DNA of 64,000 bases, from NCBI GenBank assembly GCA_029862045.1, contig JAOTYE010000017.1:1-64000 (forward strand), written 5' to 3'. The position numbers were made by a program, and so were the translations under genes. Origin of the DNA: Gammaproteobacteria bacterium. Its GTDB lineage: Bacteria; Pseudomonadota; Gammaproteobacteria; Steroidobacterales; Woeseiaceae. Positions 42,820 to 51,510 of this stretch are shown here, piece after piece. The notes under the pieces are model-generated. The model did no database searches. It was not told the DNA's origin and was given only the letters and a program-made list of their open reading frames with translations. Numbering within the stretch: position 1 is the first letter of the stretch; every line of letters begins with the position of its first letter.

Positions 42820-43746
42820 CTATTCGCCGAATACGTAAGACAGGGAAATTCGAATAGCGTATTTGGTAGTAAACTGCAGCTGGTCATTCAGGTCACGTGA
42901 CACGGGTATCTTTGCCGAGGCTTTTAGCGCGAGTGTATCGTTTATGTGGTACTGCACCGCAGGTATCACATCCAGCCAATTGCCGCCCGTATTCGGAATG
43001 TCGACCGAGTTTCTCTGGTCGCGCTCGGCGTGTCGGTACGCCAGCTCAAAATTAAATCCCCAGGGCGATTGCGTCTGGTAGCTCGTGCCAATGCTCACGG
43101 TCGTCGCATGGCCGAACTGATAGTCCCGGTCGTTCTCATCATTGTACGTGTAGCTTGCCATTCCATAGAGTCGCAGGCTTGTGGAGTCGTTAAACGCGTG
43201 CGCTGCGTAAGCCCAGGCAATTCCGCCATATGCCCCGGTTGAGGGCTGCAGGTCTTCGGCCAGCGTGATGCCTTGACTCGACGCGTCGTCTTCTCCGATC
43301 GGGAGACGACTGCCGATTCCGAATGACAGAGAATTTTTCGAATACAGAGAAATGGTCTTTGGGGAGTACTTGGCCATGAGAATTGCATCGCCGAGCCCCG
43401 ATGCGCTGTCCTTCACACCGCTGATATCACGTTCGTGTTCGACGGCGGAGAGCAGCGCGGAAAACGACCAATGCTCTGACAATCCCTTGCTGGCTTCCAG
43501 AATCAAAGCCTGCGAAGTACGGTCGCGTCCTGTCTGATCAGGAACTGACGATGAGCCACTGACGAGGTCACTCAGGTCGTGAAATTCGTAGGTACTGGCG
43601 AGGAACCACTGATTGTCATTTGGCGACGCGGATTGCATTGCACCCAGAATCGGCACGCCCGCACAACTACAGGTTGTGGCAATCGCTGCATGTGGAAGCA
43701 TGGCCAGCAGCGTCGTTGCACTTGCAAGCGTGGCAATTTTTTTCAT
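42820..43746 (-). CDS. Outer-membrane beta-barrel protein (transporter-like)
   Basis: This 308-residue exported protein has a signal peptide (MKKIATLASATTLLAMLPHAAIA). Its mature start TTCSCAGVPILGAMQSASPND carries two Cys residues and is a recognisable feature of a barrel family annotated as transporters. The rest alternates strands and aromatics and ends RISLSYVFGE. It follows the DUF3179 gene by 43 bases in the same direction and should be co-transcribed. The ATG at 43746 begins the signal; an earlier frame is a shadow. The role is inferred as passage or adhesion for the DUF3179 product. Confidence 0.78.
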   Translation of the reverse strand: MKKIATLASATTLLAMLPHAAIATTCSCAGVPILGAMQSASPNDNQWFLASTYEFHDLSDLVSGSSSVPDQTGRDRTSQALILEASKGLSEHWSFSALLSAVEHERDISGVKDSASGLGDAILMAKYSPKTISLYSKNSLSFGIGSRLPIGEDDASSQGITLAEDLQPSTGAYGGIAWAYAAHAFNDSTSLRLYGMASYTYNDENDRDYQFGHATTVSIGTSYQTQSPWGFNFELAYRHAERDQRNSVDIPNTGGNWLDVIPAVQYHINDTLALKASAKIPVSRDLNDQLQFTTKYAIRISLSYVFGE

Positions 43747-43789
43747 GTTGTTTCCCTGATTGATGTTTGCAGACCAGTTAGCGATCCGG

Positions 43790-44869
43790 CTAGTTGAAGT
43801 AAATCTCGGCGTCCTGGAAGAACGCAGCCCATGCAAACCACATCGCTGTATACGATCGGGTCATATCCAGTTGTTCACCGGCTCGTGGTCCGGAAGCGGC
43901 TGTGCCGAAAATGTCCCACACATTGCCTTCGTCGTCGCTCATGACGTTGGGGAGGTCGCCCTGTATCGGGCTGAAGTTGAGGATTGTCCCGTCAGACAGC
44001 ACGCGACTGTATATCGCCGCAAAATCTTGTGCTGTATCGCCGACTACAACGATCGACTGGTCCTCGAACTGATCATTAATGGCCTGCGTCAAATCGCCAA
44101 ACCCGTCCAGTTGATAAGCCCTGCTGCTTGTACTTGACTGAATGCCGATGACACGGGTTTTCAGATGCAGGCGATGGTCCTCGACAGATACCGGGAAAAG
44201 AAGAAAATTGTGTGAGAGATAGAGGCCATACGGGTAGTCGTCGTAGTCGCGATTCCAGCCTGTTTGACGCGTCATGACCTGGGCATCGGGGTACATTTGC
44301 TGCAACGTAGAAAACGGCATTTCGAGGACTTGAATGCGTTCCGGTTCCTCCCCGGCGCGCTCTCCCCAAACCGACTTTTGCAGCATCTGCGACCAGCGAC
44401 TACCTGTCGTGCGATCGTAGAGAATCAGGTTCGAGTTATAGAGTAATCCCGACACGCCGAATGTGCGGCGAAACACATTGGCATCAGCTCGCCAGGCGAC
44501 CGCAGAGCCCGTCAGCGGACAATAACTCATCGCGAACGGATCATCGTTCGGCCCATCATCGACAATTTCATGCCAGTTCATAATGTCGTGCGGATAGGCT
44601 TTGATCTCGCCGCCGAAGCGCAATACGACCACCAGCGTGTCGGCAGCAACGCTGGTGATTGCCAACGCGGCCTCGAAATGAGGCTCTTCAATCGCCGGGA
44701 TACCGTCCTGGCCCGGTCCGCCGTCGAAAATTTCGGCAGACGGAATCAGCCATACGAAAGCATCGTCCGGGTTGCCGCCGCCGCCGCCACCGCCGCCACA
44801 GCTCGTGATCAGCAGTGCGGCAAGGACAGAGAATACGGCGCGCCCGGGAAGCGAAGCTGGTTCGATCAT
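43790..44869 (-). CDS. DUF3179-domain lipoprotein
   Basis: This 359-residue lipoprotein (lipobox TSC, Cys 24) has eight Gly after the Cys, encoded by a near-simple GGC/GGT run, as a flexible linker. The DUF3179 domain spans about 45-350. VVVLRFGGEIKAYPHDIMNWHEIV, FAMSYCPLTGSAVAW and the SGLLYNSNLILYDRTTGSRWSQM block are its hallmarks, with one Cys in YCPLTGS likely catalytic or metal-binding. ATG 44869 is used, as the alternative TTG adds five residues. DUF3179 is common in marine bacteria and archaea, and its function is unproven. Confidence 0.87.
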   Translation of the reverse strand: MIEPASLPGRAVFSVLAALLITSCGGGGGGGGNPDDAFVWLIPSAEIFDGGPGQDGIPAIEEPHFEAALAITSVAADTLVVVLRFGGEIKAYPHDIMNWHEIVDDGPNDDPFAMSYCPLTGSAVAWRADANVFRRTFGVSGLLYNSNLILYDRTTGSRWSQMLQKSVWGERAGEEPERIQVLEMPFSTLQQMYPDAQVMTRQTGWNRDYDDYPYGLYLSHNFLLFPVSVEDHRLHLKTRVIGIQSSTSSRAYQLDGFGDLTQAINDQFEDQSIVVVGDTAQDFAAIYSRVLSDGTILNFSPIQGDLPNVMSDDEGNVWDIFGTAASGPRAGEQLDMTRSYTAMWFAWAAFFQDAEIYFN

Positions 44870-44973
44870 CGAGAGGGCCCCCAAAAAAAGGATTCACACA
44901 TTGGTAGTTGACCGCTTGTTGCCGGAAACTATTACAGCGAATTCGCAGAAAATCAGCTCAAATCAGGAATTCA

Positions 44974-45002
44974 TTGAGTCGCGGCGCCGATGCGGCGATA
45001 AT
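44974..45002 (+). promoter_or_regulatory. Sigma-70 promoter for the SRP RNA gene
   Basis: TTGAGT (44974-44979) and GATAAT (44997-45002) are separated by exactly 17 bases. The start expected seven to eight bases after the -10 falls on the 5' end of the SRP RNA, at about 45010. This agreement of position makes the call stronger than the motifs alone. Confidence 0.7.
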
Positions 45003-45009
45003 CGCGCCC

Positions 45010-45115
<106 letters not shown>

Positions 45116-45163
45116 ACTTTTCAGAAACGCGACTCATGGCTATTATTGGGGCCGCTTCTTGGC

Positions 45164-45191
45164 TTGCTCCCCACGGCCCTTGCGCTACACT
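45164..45191 (+). promoter_or_regulatory. Possible dnaX promoter
   Basis: TTGCTC (45164-45169) and TACACT (45186-45191) are 16 bases apart and end 43 bases before the dnaX ATG at 45235. The match is moderate. Readthrough from the SRP gene could also supply dnaX. Confidence 0.35.
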
Positions 45192-45234
45192 GACCTCTTC
45201 GCATCCGGGCATCTGCAGCCCCTCGGTTTCACGT

Positions 45235-46851
45235 ATGAGCTATCTCGTTCTGGCACGCAAATGGCGGCCAAAAACCTTTGCCGACACCGTTGGTCAGGAG
45301 CACGTGTTGCAGGCCCTGATCAACGCGCTTGAGTCAGGACGGCTGCATCATGCCTACTTGTTTGCCGGCACTCGCGGCGTCGGTAAAACCACGATCGCGC
45401 GCATACTCGCCAAAGCGCTCAATTGTGAAACCGGTGTAACGGCGCAACCGTGTGGCGAATGCAGCGCCTGCAAGGAAATTGACGAAGGTCGCTTTGTGGA
45501 TCTGATCGAGGTGGACGCGGCATCCAGGACCAAGGTCGACGATACGCGGGACCTTCTCGACAACGTGCAATACGCACCGGCACGCGGACGTTACAAGGTG
45601 TATCTGATCGACGAGGTGCACATGCTTTCGAGGAGTTCGTTCAATGCGTTGCTGAAGACACTCGAAGAGCCGCCGCCGCACGTCAAATTCCTGCTCGCTA
45701 CCACAGATCCGCAGAAGCTCCCGGTCACCGTGCTGTCACGTTGCCTGCAATTCAACCTGACGCGACTGACACCGCGGCTGATCCAGGATCGTTTGGCCAG
45801 GATCTGCGATGCCGAGGGCATCGATTTCGACGGTCCGGCCCTTGCGATGTTGGCTCGCGCCGCTGACGGCAGCTTGCGTGATGCACTGAGCCTCCTGGAC
45901 CAGGCAATCGCTTATTGCGGCGGCAAAGTTGAGGAGGCGCCCGTTTCGACAATGCTCGGTACCATCGATCGTGATCATGTGTCGAAGCTAATCACATTGC
46001 TCGGCATCGGTGATGCGGCGGGGATCATCGATGCTTTGCGCGAGATTGACGAACAATTTCCCGATTACGCGCGATTACTCGAGGATCTCGCGCGCGATCT
46101 GCAACAGATCGCCGTGTATCAGGTCGTGGGAAGCATCGACAGCGATGACGACATGAGTGATGCGCAGATCAGTGAACTTGCCGAGTCTCTGTCGCCGGCG
46201 GATGTGCAGCTTTTTTATCAGACCGCCCTGATCGGACGCCGCGATCTGCACCTTGCACCCGACCCGAAAAGCGGTGCCGAGATGACATTGCTGCGCATGT
46301 TGGCATTCCGGCCCGCGCAAGCAAGCGGCGCTGGCAATACAACAGGCTCCGGTGGCTTATCCGACGCAGCGGTTACCACGAGAAAAGCTGCGGCGGCACC
46401 CGTCGCGAAAGTCGTGCAGGCGCGAAAAACGACGCCAGCAGACACAGCAAGTTGGCAGGAGCCCGACTGGAAGGAGCTGATTCCACAACTTCGCCTGGCG
46501 GGTGCGGACAGGCTACTGGCCAGCAGTTGCGCACTGTTGAAACGCGAAGACAACACAATCTTCTTCAGTCTTGATCCGGCGTCCGAGTCCTATCTGACGC
46601 GGCAGCGCAAAGAGTCTTTGGCCGCGACGCTGTCGCGCCACTTCAACGAGACGTTAACGGTCGATATCAGCATCGGCAAGGCGGCGGTGGAATCGCCGTT
46701 GCAGGAGGAATCGCGACAGGCGGATGAACGCTTTGAAGCGGAGCGCGTCAAACTCGAGGCAGATCCGAACGTGCAGACGCTCAAGGATATGTTCGGTGCT
46801 GAACTGAAGACTGAGTCCATCAAATTGAATAACCCGCGGCAGAGCGAATAG
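45235..46851 (+). CDS. dnaX: DNA polymerase III subunits gamma/tau
   Basis: This 538-residue clamp-loader ATPase loads the beta clamp on DNA. Walker A is GTRGVGKT (45-52), the zinc-binding Cys are 64, 73, 76 and 79, and Walker B is LIDEVH (124-129). The AAA+ core runs to about 235, domain III to about 365. A linker rich in Ala, Thr and Gly (about 365-415) and a tau C-terminal domain follow. The start [12 protein letters not shown] is the conserved N terminus and fixes the ATG at 45235. No clear slippery sequence for gamma synthesis is seen. It opens the dnaX-ybaB-recR unit. Confidence 0.97.
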   Translation: MSYLVLARKWRPKTFADTVGQEHVLQALINALESGRLHHAYLFAGTRGVGKTTIARILAKALNCETGVTAQPCGECSACKEIDEGRFVDLIEVDAASRTKVDDTRDLLDNVQYAPARGRYKVYLIDEVHMLSRSSFNALLKTLEEPPPHVKFLLATTDPQKLPVTVLSRCLQFNLTRLTPRLIQDRLARICDAEGIDFDGPALAMLARAADGSLRDALSLLDQAIAYCGGKVEEAPVSTMLGTIDRDHVSKLITLLGIGDAAGIIDALREIDEQFPDYARLLEDLARDLQQIAVYQVVGSIDSDDDMSDAQISELAESLSPADVQLFYQTALIGRRDLHLAPDPKSGAEMTLLRMLAFRPAQASGAGNTTGSGGLSDAAVTTRKAAAAPVAKVVQARKTTPADTASWQEPDWKELIPQLRLAGADRLLASSCALLKREDNTIFFSLDPASESYLTRQRKESLAATLSRHFNETLTVDISIGKAAVESPLQEESRQADERFEAERVKLEADPNVQTLKDMFGAELKTESIKLNNPRQSE

Positions 46852-46865
46852 GTCAGGAGCAGAGA

Positions 46866-47189
46866 ATGAAAGGTGGTATTGGTCAGCTCATGAAGCAGGC
46901 TCAGGAGATGCAGGCCAACATGAAAAAGGCCCAGGAGGAAATGGCGTCGTTGACAGTGACCGGCGAGTCGGGTGCCGGCGTGGTGCGAATAACGATGACC
47001 TGTCAGCATCAGGTTCGCGCGCTCGAGATTGATGACTCGATGATTGGCGACGACAAGGAAATGCTCGAAGACCTGATTGTCGCGGCATTCAATGACGCGG
47101 TGCGCAAGGTGGAAGCGACCGTGCAGGAGAAATTCTCTGGAATGGCATCGGGCATGGCGTTGCCCCCCGGAATGAAGCTACCGTTCTAG
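46866..47189 (+). CDS. ybaB: YbaB/EbfC nucleoid-associated protein
   Basis: This 107-residue DNA-binding protein has a coiled-coil-forming helix ([26 protein letters not shown]), a central sheet ([29 protein letters not shown]) and a C-terminal helix with [16 protein letters not shown]. It binds DNA with little specificity as a tweezer-like dimer. It is 14 bases after dnaX and 5 bases before recR, the standard cluster. The length and motifs match the family well. GGAGCAGAGA lies before the ATG. Confidence 0.96.
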   Translation: MKGGIGQLMKQAQEMQANMKKAQEEMASLTVTGESGAGVVRITMTCQHQVRALEIDDSMIGDDKEMLEDLIVAAFNDAVRKVEATVQEKFSGMASGMALPPGMKLPF

Positions 47190-47194
47190 AACGC

Positions 47195-47794
47195 ATGTCG
47201 TATTCGCCGCTTCTCGTTCGCATGATCGACGCCTTGCGCTGTATGCCCGGCGTAGGACAGAAGTCGGCGCAACGCATCGCATTTCATCTGCTCGAACGTG
47301 ATCGTGACGGCGCGACCAATCTGTCATCGGTGCTGGCGGAGGCTGTCAAAGGCATCGGGCACTGCAGTCGCTGCCGGATGTTTACTGAACATGAACTGTG
47401 CTCCATTTGCTCAGCCAGCGGTCGAGATGATGCTCAGCTCTGTGTCGTCGAGTCTCCGGCCGATGTCATGGCGATTGAAGACGCAACGGGTTTTCGTGGC
47501 CTGTATTTCGTCCTCATGGGTCATCTGTCGCCACTCGACGGTATCGGCCCGGAAGAGCTTGGCCTGAGTGCTCTTGAGGAACGCCTGGGCGAAGGTACTG
47601 CAAGCGAGATGATCATTGCGACGAATCCGACGGTAGAGGGCGACGCAACAGCCCACTATCTGGCGGACATGGCTGCCAGACACAACATTCAGGCGTCGCG
47701 CATCGCGCACGGAGTCCCCCTGGGTGGCGAACTCGAGTACGTCGATGGCGGCACTTTGTCACACGCGTTTTACGGTCGACGCGTTATCGACTAG
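47195..47794 (+). CDS. recR: Recombination mediator RecR
   Basis: This 199-residue protein works with RecF and RecO to load RecA on gapped DNA. It shows the N-terminal helix-hairpin-helix ([17 protein letters not shown], 17-33) and a zinc finger with Cys 57, 60, 69 and 72. The Toprim domain (about 78-175) has [12 protein letters not shown] and [15 protein letters not shown]. It starts 5 bases after ybaB. The length is typical (E. coli RecR 201 residues). Confidence 0.97.
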   Translation: MSYSPLLVRMIDALRCMPGVGQKSAQRIAFHLLERDRDGATNLSSVLAEAVKGIGHCSRCRMFTEHELCSICSASGRDDAQLCVVESPADVMAIEDATGFRGLYFVLMGHLSPLDGIGPEELGLSALEERLGEGTASEMIIATNPTVEGDATAHYLADMAARHNIQASRIAHGVPLGGELEYVDGGTLSHAFYGRRVID

Positions 47795-47800
47795 GAGAAA

Positions 47801-48154
47801 ATGATGATCCGTGAAGATTGCATGTTCTGCAGAATCCTCGATGGCGAGATTCCCGCCGACATCATTCATGAATCCGATGCAGCTATCGCGTTTCGTGATA
47901 TCAATCCTCAGGCGCCGACGCATGTGTTGATTATTCCTCGCCGGCACATTTCGACAATCAATGACCTCGATGCCGGGGATGAGGAAGTCGTGGGTAGCCT
48001 GTTCATGGCGGCGAAAGACATCGCGCAGCAAGAGGGGCTTGCGGAAGACGGATACCGCGTGGTCATGAATTGTGGCGAAGGAGCGGGGCAATCGGTGTTC
48101 CACATTCATTTGCATCTGTTGGGTGGCAGATTGCTGAACTGGCCTCCCGGTTAG
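47801..48154 (+). CDS. HIT-family nucleotide hydrolase (HinT-like)
   Basis: This 117-residue enzyme carries the histidine triad HIHLHLLGGR (101-110), where His 101, 103 and 105 form the catalytic triad. Family members hydrolyse adenosine phosphoramidates or similar. The N-terminal DCMFCRILDGEIPADIIHESD is conserved, with Cys 7 and Cys 10 typical of zinc-binding HIT proteins. Two ATG codons at 47801 and 47804 are both possible. It follows recR by 6 bases. Confidence 0.95.
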   Translation: MMIREDCMFCRILDGEIPADIIHESDAAIAFRDINPQAPTHVLIIPRRHISTINDLDAGDEEVVGSLFMAAKDIAQQEGLAEDGYRVVMNCGEGAGQSVFHIHLHLLGGRLLNWPPG

Positions 48155-48167
48155 CCGTCGGAGTCTG

Positions 48168-49085
48168 CTACAGCTGCCTTTCCAGCTTTTCGGTTAACGC
48201 CAATAGGCGTCGGTACGACTCATAGCGCCGTGCGCTGATCGTTTCATTTTCTACGGCTGTCTTTACGGCGCATCCGGGCTCGCGCAGGTGCCGGCAATTC
48301 GCGAAGCGGCAGTCATGCCCGGCTTTTTCAATCTCGCGAAATCCCTGAATGACCTCCGGCACCGACTGCAGAGCGGGCGCGTAATCGCGAACTCCTGGAG
48401 AGTCGATGATCGCGCCGCCATCCGGCAGCGTCAGCATCATCGAATTGACGGTTGTATGCTTTCCTTCGCCGGTTTTGCCCGATATTTCTGCCGTGCGTTG
48501 CGTCTCTCCACCCATTAGATGGTTGATGATGCTCGACTTGCCGACGCCGGATTGACCGACAATGATCCCGGTTTTGCCGCGAATGGTTGCCTGGATTGCG
48601 TCGATGTTACTGCCTGTTCTGGCACTGCAACGTACGGTCGGATAAATCCGCTCGTAGTCGCGCAGGGCAGATTCAATTTTCTTGTCCTGCAACTCCAGAT
48701 CCGTCTTGTTGTACACAACGGCTGCGGGAACTTTCATGCTCTCGGCCGCGCAAAGGTAGCGATCGACGATGAACCAGTCAGGATCCGGCGAACCGGCAGC
48801 AACGACGATAAGGAACTCGACGTTTGCAGCGAGCACCTCAGTCTGGCCGCGCATGTTGGGGCGATTGAGCGAGTTGGCTCGATCGAGGATTTGTGTGATC
48901 AGCCAGTCGGATTCTTCCTCGATCGGTTCGGCCACGACCCTGTCGCCGCAAACGGGTTTGAGTCGTTTGCCCTTGATCCGGGCATCGACTTCGCGACCAT
49001 CTTCAAGCCGCAATCCCATGCGGCGGCTGTAAGTGGCGATGACAACGGCGTTTTCCTGCGGCATCTGTTTCCGGTCTCTCGGCAT
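48168..49085 (-). CDS. rsgA: Small-subunit ribosome biogenesis GTPase RsgA
   Basis: This 305-residue circularly permuted GTPase finishes the 30S subunit. It has an OB domain (about 12-75), then G4 NKTD (126-129), G1 GQSGVGKSS (177-185) and G3 DSPG (228-231). The zinc finger has Cys 259, Cys 264, His 266 and Cys 272 near the end. The first ATG at 49085 is used; ATG 49064 has a better-spaced GGAA upstream and is a fair alternative. It is convergent with the HIT gene and divergent from orn, 92 bases apart. Confidence 0.96.
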   Translation of the reverse strand: MPRDRKQMPQENAVVIATYSRRMGLRLEDGREVDARIKGKRLKPVCGDRVVAEPIEEESDWLITQILDRANSLNRPNMRGQTEVLAANVEFLIVVAAGSPDPDWFIVDRYLCAAESMKVPAAVVYNKTDLELQDKKIESALRDYERIYPTVRCSARTGSNIDAIQATIRGKTGIIVGQSGVGKSSIINHLMGGETQRTAEISGKTGEGKHTTVNSMMLTLPDGGAIIDSPGVRDYAPALQSVPEVIQGFREIEKAGHDCRFANCRHLREPGCAVKTAVENETISARRYESYRRLLALTEKLERQL

Positions 49086-49177
49086 CTGCTGCAGAGTATG
49101 CCGCGATGGCAGGAGCCTTGCACACTCAGGAAAGGTAAACTATCGCCACTTTGGAAAGCGACGGCTAAAGGACGTAC

Positions 49178-49768
49178 ATGAGTAACAGCAAGACCGACAA
49201 TGATCGTGCCGGCAACCTGATCTGGATTGATCTTGAGATGACCGGTCTCGATACCGGGACGGATACGATTATCGAGATTGCAACGATAATCACCGACCGC
49301 CACCTCAACGAACTAGCGGCAGGCCCGGACCTGGCGATAGGGCAGTCGAAGACCGTGATGGATGGTATGGACGAGTGGAATACGCGGCAGCACGGCGAGT
49401 CGGGACTGACAGAGAGAGTGTTGCAAAGTGCTACCACGATGCGCAATGCAGAGTTGCAGACCCTGAATTTTTTAGCAGAGTGGGTCGACGCGGGAGTGTC
49501 GCCGATGAGTGGCAACAGCATTTGCCAGGATCGCCGGTTTCTCGCTCGTGAGATGCCCGAACTCGAGCGTTATTTTCACTATCGCAACCTCGACGTCAGT
49601 ACGCTGAAAATACTCGCACAGCAGTGGGCGCCGGACGTCGCTGCAGGCTTCGCGAAAGAGTCGTCGCACAGGGCGCTCTCCGACATCCGTGATTCGATCG
49701 CCGAACTTGCCTGGTACCGTGAGCAACTGCTCGACAAGTCCCGCCTGACCACAGCAAGGTATGAATGA
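49178..49768 (+). CDS. orn: Oligoribonuclease
   Basis: This 196-residue 3'-5' exonuclease degrades short oligoribonucleotides, including pGpG. The DEDDh residues are visible: Asp 18 and Glu 20 in [11 protein letters not shown], an Asp in SICQDRRFL, and the His/Asp pair in [13 protein letters not shown]. The length is typical for the family. The next gene overlaps its stop by 4 bases, so the two are translationally coupled. It is divergent from rsgA, the usual gammaproteobacterial order. Confidence 0.97.
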   Translation: MSNSKTDNDRAGNLIWIDLEMTGLDTGTDTIIEIATIITDRHLNELAAGPDLAIGQSKTVMDGMDEWNTRQHGESGLTERVLQSATTMRNAELQTLNFLAEWVDAGVSPMSGNSICQDRRFLAREMPELERYFHYRNLDVSTLKILAQQWAPDVAAGFAKESSHRALSDIRDSIAELAWYREQLLDKSRLTTARYE

Positions 49769-50379
49769 ATCACAAACCGATCGCACCGGCGACTGAGCGC
49801 AATAAGCAATCTATTCTGGGCGTTATCCGCGAGGAATTCCGGGAGCTCGAGTCGATTCTCGAGATTGGCTCGGGTACTGGCCAACACGCCGCACATTTTG
49901 CTGCCGAACTCGATCATCTGACGTGGCAAACCAGTGATCTCGAAGAGAATCACGCCGGCATTCGTGCGTGGCTTCGTGATGCCGCGCTTGGCAATATTCG
50001 TGAGCCGGTCGTACTCGACGTATTGACCGATCGCGTTCCGGACAGGAACTATGATGGTGTCTTTTCAGCAAACACGGCGCACATCATGAGTTTCAAAGCC
50101 GTCGAAAAGATGTTCTCGCTGGTGAGCGCGGTACTAAGCGATGGCGGCGTTTTTATTTTGTACGGTCCGTTTCGTCAGGACGGCGAATTCAATACGGCCA
50201 GCAATGCCGAGTTTCACCGCTCGCTGCGACAGCGCGATCCTGATATGGGAATTCGCCACCTCGAAGATCTTGATCGTTTGGCCGAGGCAGGCGGCATGCG
50301 TCGCATGCGCTTGTATGCGATGCCCGCAAATAATCATATTGTTGCATGGGTGAAAAAAAACGGCAGGAACGAGCAATGA
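49765..50379 (+). CDS. DUF938 SAM-dependent methyltransferase-like protein
   Basis: This 204-residue protein has a class I methyltransferase fold. The first SAM motif is [19 protein letters not shown] (about 31-49), a later acidic residue lies in TSDLEENH, and [22 protein letters not shown] precedes [20 protein letters not shown]. It matches the DUF938 family, which is uncharacterised. It begins within the stop of orn (ATGA) and its own stop overlaps the GFA gene start, so the three genes are translationally coupled. Confidence 0.85.
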   Translation: MNHKPIAPATERNKQSILGVIREEFRELESILEIGSGTGQHAAHFAAELDHLTWQTSDLEENHAGIRAWLRDAALGNIREPVVLDVLTDRVPDRNYDGVFSANTAHIMSFKAVEKMFSLVSAVLSDGGVFILYGPFRQDGEFNTASNAEFHRSLRQRDPDMGIRHLEDLDRLAEAGGMRRMRLYAMPANNHIVAWVKKNGRNEQ

Positions 50380-50759
50380 CAACACACCAAGGTGGCTGCC
50401 ACTGTGGCAGGATAAGATTCGAAGTCGATGCGCCGGCGGATATCGAAGCAGATCAATGTAACTGCAGCATCTGTCGTATGTCGGGATACGTGCACTTGAT
50501 CGTATCGAAGGACGACTTTCGACTGCTTGGCGGTCAGGACGATATTGAAACGTATACGTTCAATACCGGCATCGCGCAGCACTACTTCTGTCGGCATTGC
50601 GGCATCAAGTCCTTCTATGTGCCGCGCTCACATCCCACGGGTATCAGCGTCAATGCCAATTGCCTGGATCCTGCAACGATCAGATCGCTCAAAGTGACCG
50701 CATTTGACGGCGCGAACTGGGAGCAGAATGTTCATAGCCTGTCGCCGTTAAGAGACTGA
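50376..50759 (+). CDS. GFA-family glutathione-dependent formaldehyde-activating-like protein
   Basis: This 127-residue zinc protein has the Mss4-like fold of the GFA family: GGCHCGRIRFEV (about 6-17), QCNCSICRMSGYV (about 27-39) and QHYFCRHCGIKSFY. Cys pairs bind two zinc ions. Family members act in formaldehyde and related detoxification, but most homologues have unknown targets. The start [12 protein letters not shown] at 50376 overlaps the stop of DUF938. The longer frame to 50346 adds a Lys/Glu stretch of the upstream gene. Confidence 0.93.
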   Translation: MTTHQGGCHCGRIRFEVDAPADIEADQCNCSICRMSGYVHLIVSKDDFRLLGGQDDIETYTFNTGIAQHYFCRHCGIKSFYVPRSHPTGISVNANCLDPATIRSLKVTAFDGANWEQNVHSLSPLRD

Positions 50760-50832
50760 TTTGTATGATTTTGTGTGGCACGGGCGCTCACCATGCCTTA
50801 TAGTTGCCGCATTCGAAACCAGACCCTGAAAG

Positions 50833-51510
50833 ATGCCGTTGACTACTAAGATTTGGGCAATTTGCCTGCTTTTCCTTCTCTCTGCCGCCCAGGCGGCCGC
50901 CCAATCGGCGTGGGTAAGTGACCAGTTCGAGGTCATGTTGCGCACCGGCCCCAGTACGAGTAATGCAATCGAGCGCATGCTGCGGAGTGGTACTGCGCTC
51001 GAGGTGATCGAGCGCGACGATGCAGCCGGTTATTCACGGGTTCGTACCGCGGCCGGCACTGAAGGCTGGGTACTTACCCGATATCTGATGAATGAGCCCA
51101 GTGCTCGTGAGCAGTTAGCGACCTTGACGGGCCGCCTGACCAACGCCAATGCGCAAGGCACAACGCTGACCTCGCAGCTGGATGCCGTCAAAGGTGAGTA
51201 CGATTCGGCGGCACGTAAGATAACGACGTTGGAGGGCGAGAAACGGCGACTTGAGCAAGAGCTCGCCGAGATTAAACGAACGGCGTCGAACGTTTTGTCA
51301 ATCAACAACCAGAACAAGGAGTTGCGTGAGCAATTGGCTGATGCCGAGATTCAGACGGCGACGCTCGAGCAACAGAATCGCGAATTGACGGGTCAGACAA
51401 TACGCTATTGGTTCATGACCGGTGCGTTGGTCCTCGTTGTCGGTATGGTCCTTGGCATCTGGTTGCCGCGCATACGCTGGCAGCGCCGCTCGCGCTACGA
51501 TCGCTTCTAG
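50833..51510 (+). CDS. SH3-domain membrane protein (TIGR04211 / YgiM-like)
   Basis: This 225-residue protein has a signal peptide (cleavage after AQAAAQ, near residue 24), then a bacterial SH3 domain (about 25-90; [26 protein letters not shown], then [11 protein letters not shown]). A long coiled coil (about 95-190) and a C-terminal membrane helix (about 195-215) follow, with a basic tail. This is the TIGR04211 layout, seen in YgiM. It is probably an inner-membrane protein whose SH3 domain lies in the periplasm. The stop overlaps the ppsA stop on the other strand. Confidence 0.88.
   Translation: MPLTTKIWAICLLFLLSAAQAAAQSAWVSDQFEVMLRTGPSTSNAIERMLRSGTALEVIERDDAAGYSRVRTAAGTEGWVLTRYLMNEPSAREQLATLTGRLTNANAQGTTLTSQLDAVKGEYDSAARKITTLEGEKRRLEQELAEIKRTASNVLSINNQNKELREQLADAEIQTATLEQQNRELTGQTIRYWFMTGALVLVVGMVLGIWLPRIRWQRRSRYDRF

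Noticed and set aside
44774-44800. Short GCC/GGC repeat
   Set aside because: It encodes the eight-Gly linker of the DUF3179 lipoprotein and is not a CRISPR or mobile-element repeat.
46421-46430. A-run in dnaX as a possible programmed frameshift for gamma synthesis
   Set aside because: The sequence is GAAAAAC, not the A AAA AAG slippery site, and no stem-loop or Shine-Dalgarno stimulator was evident.
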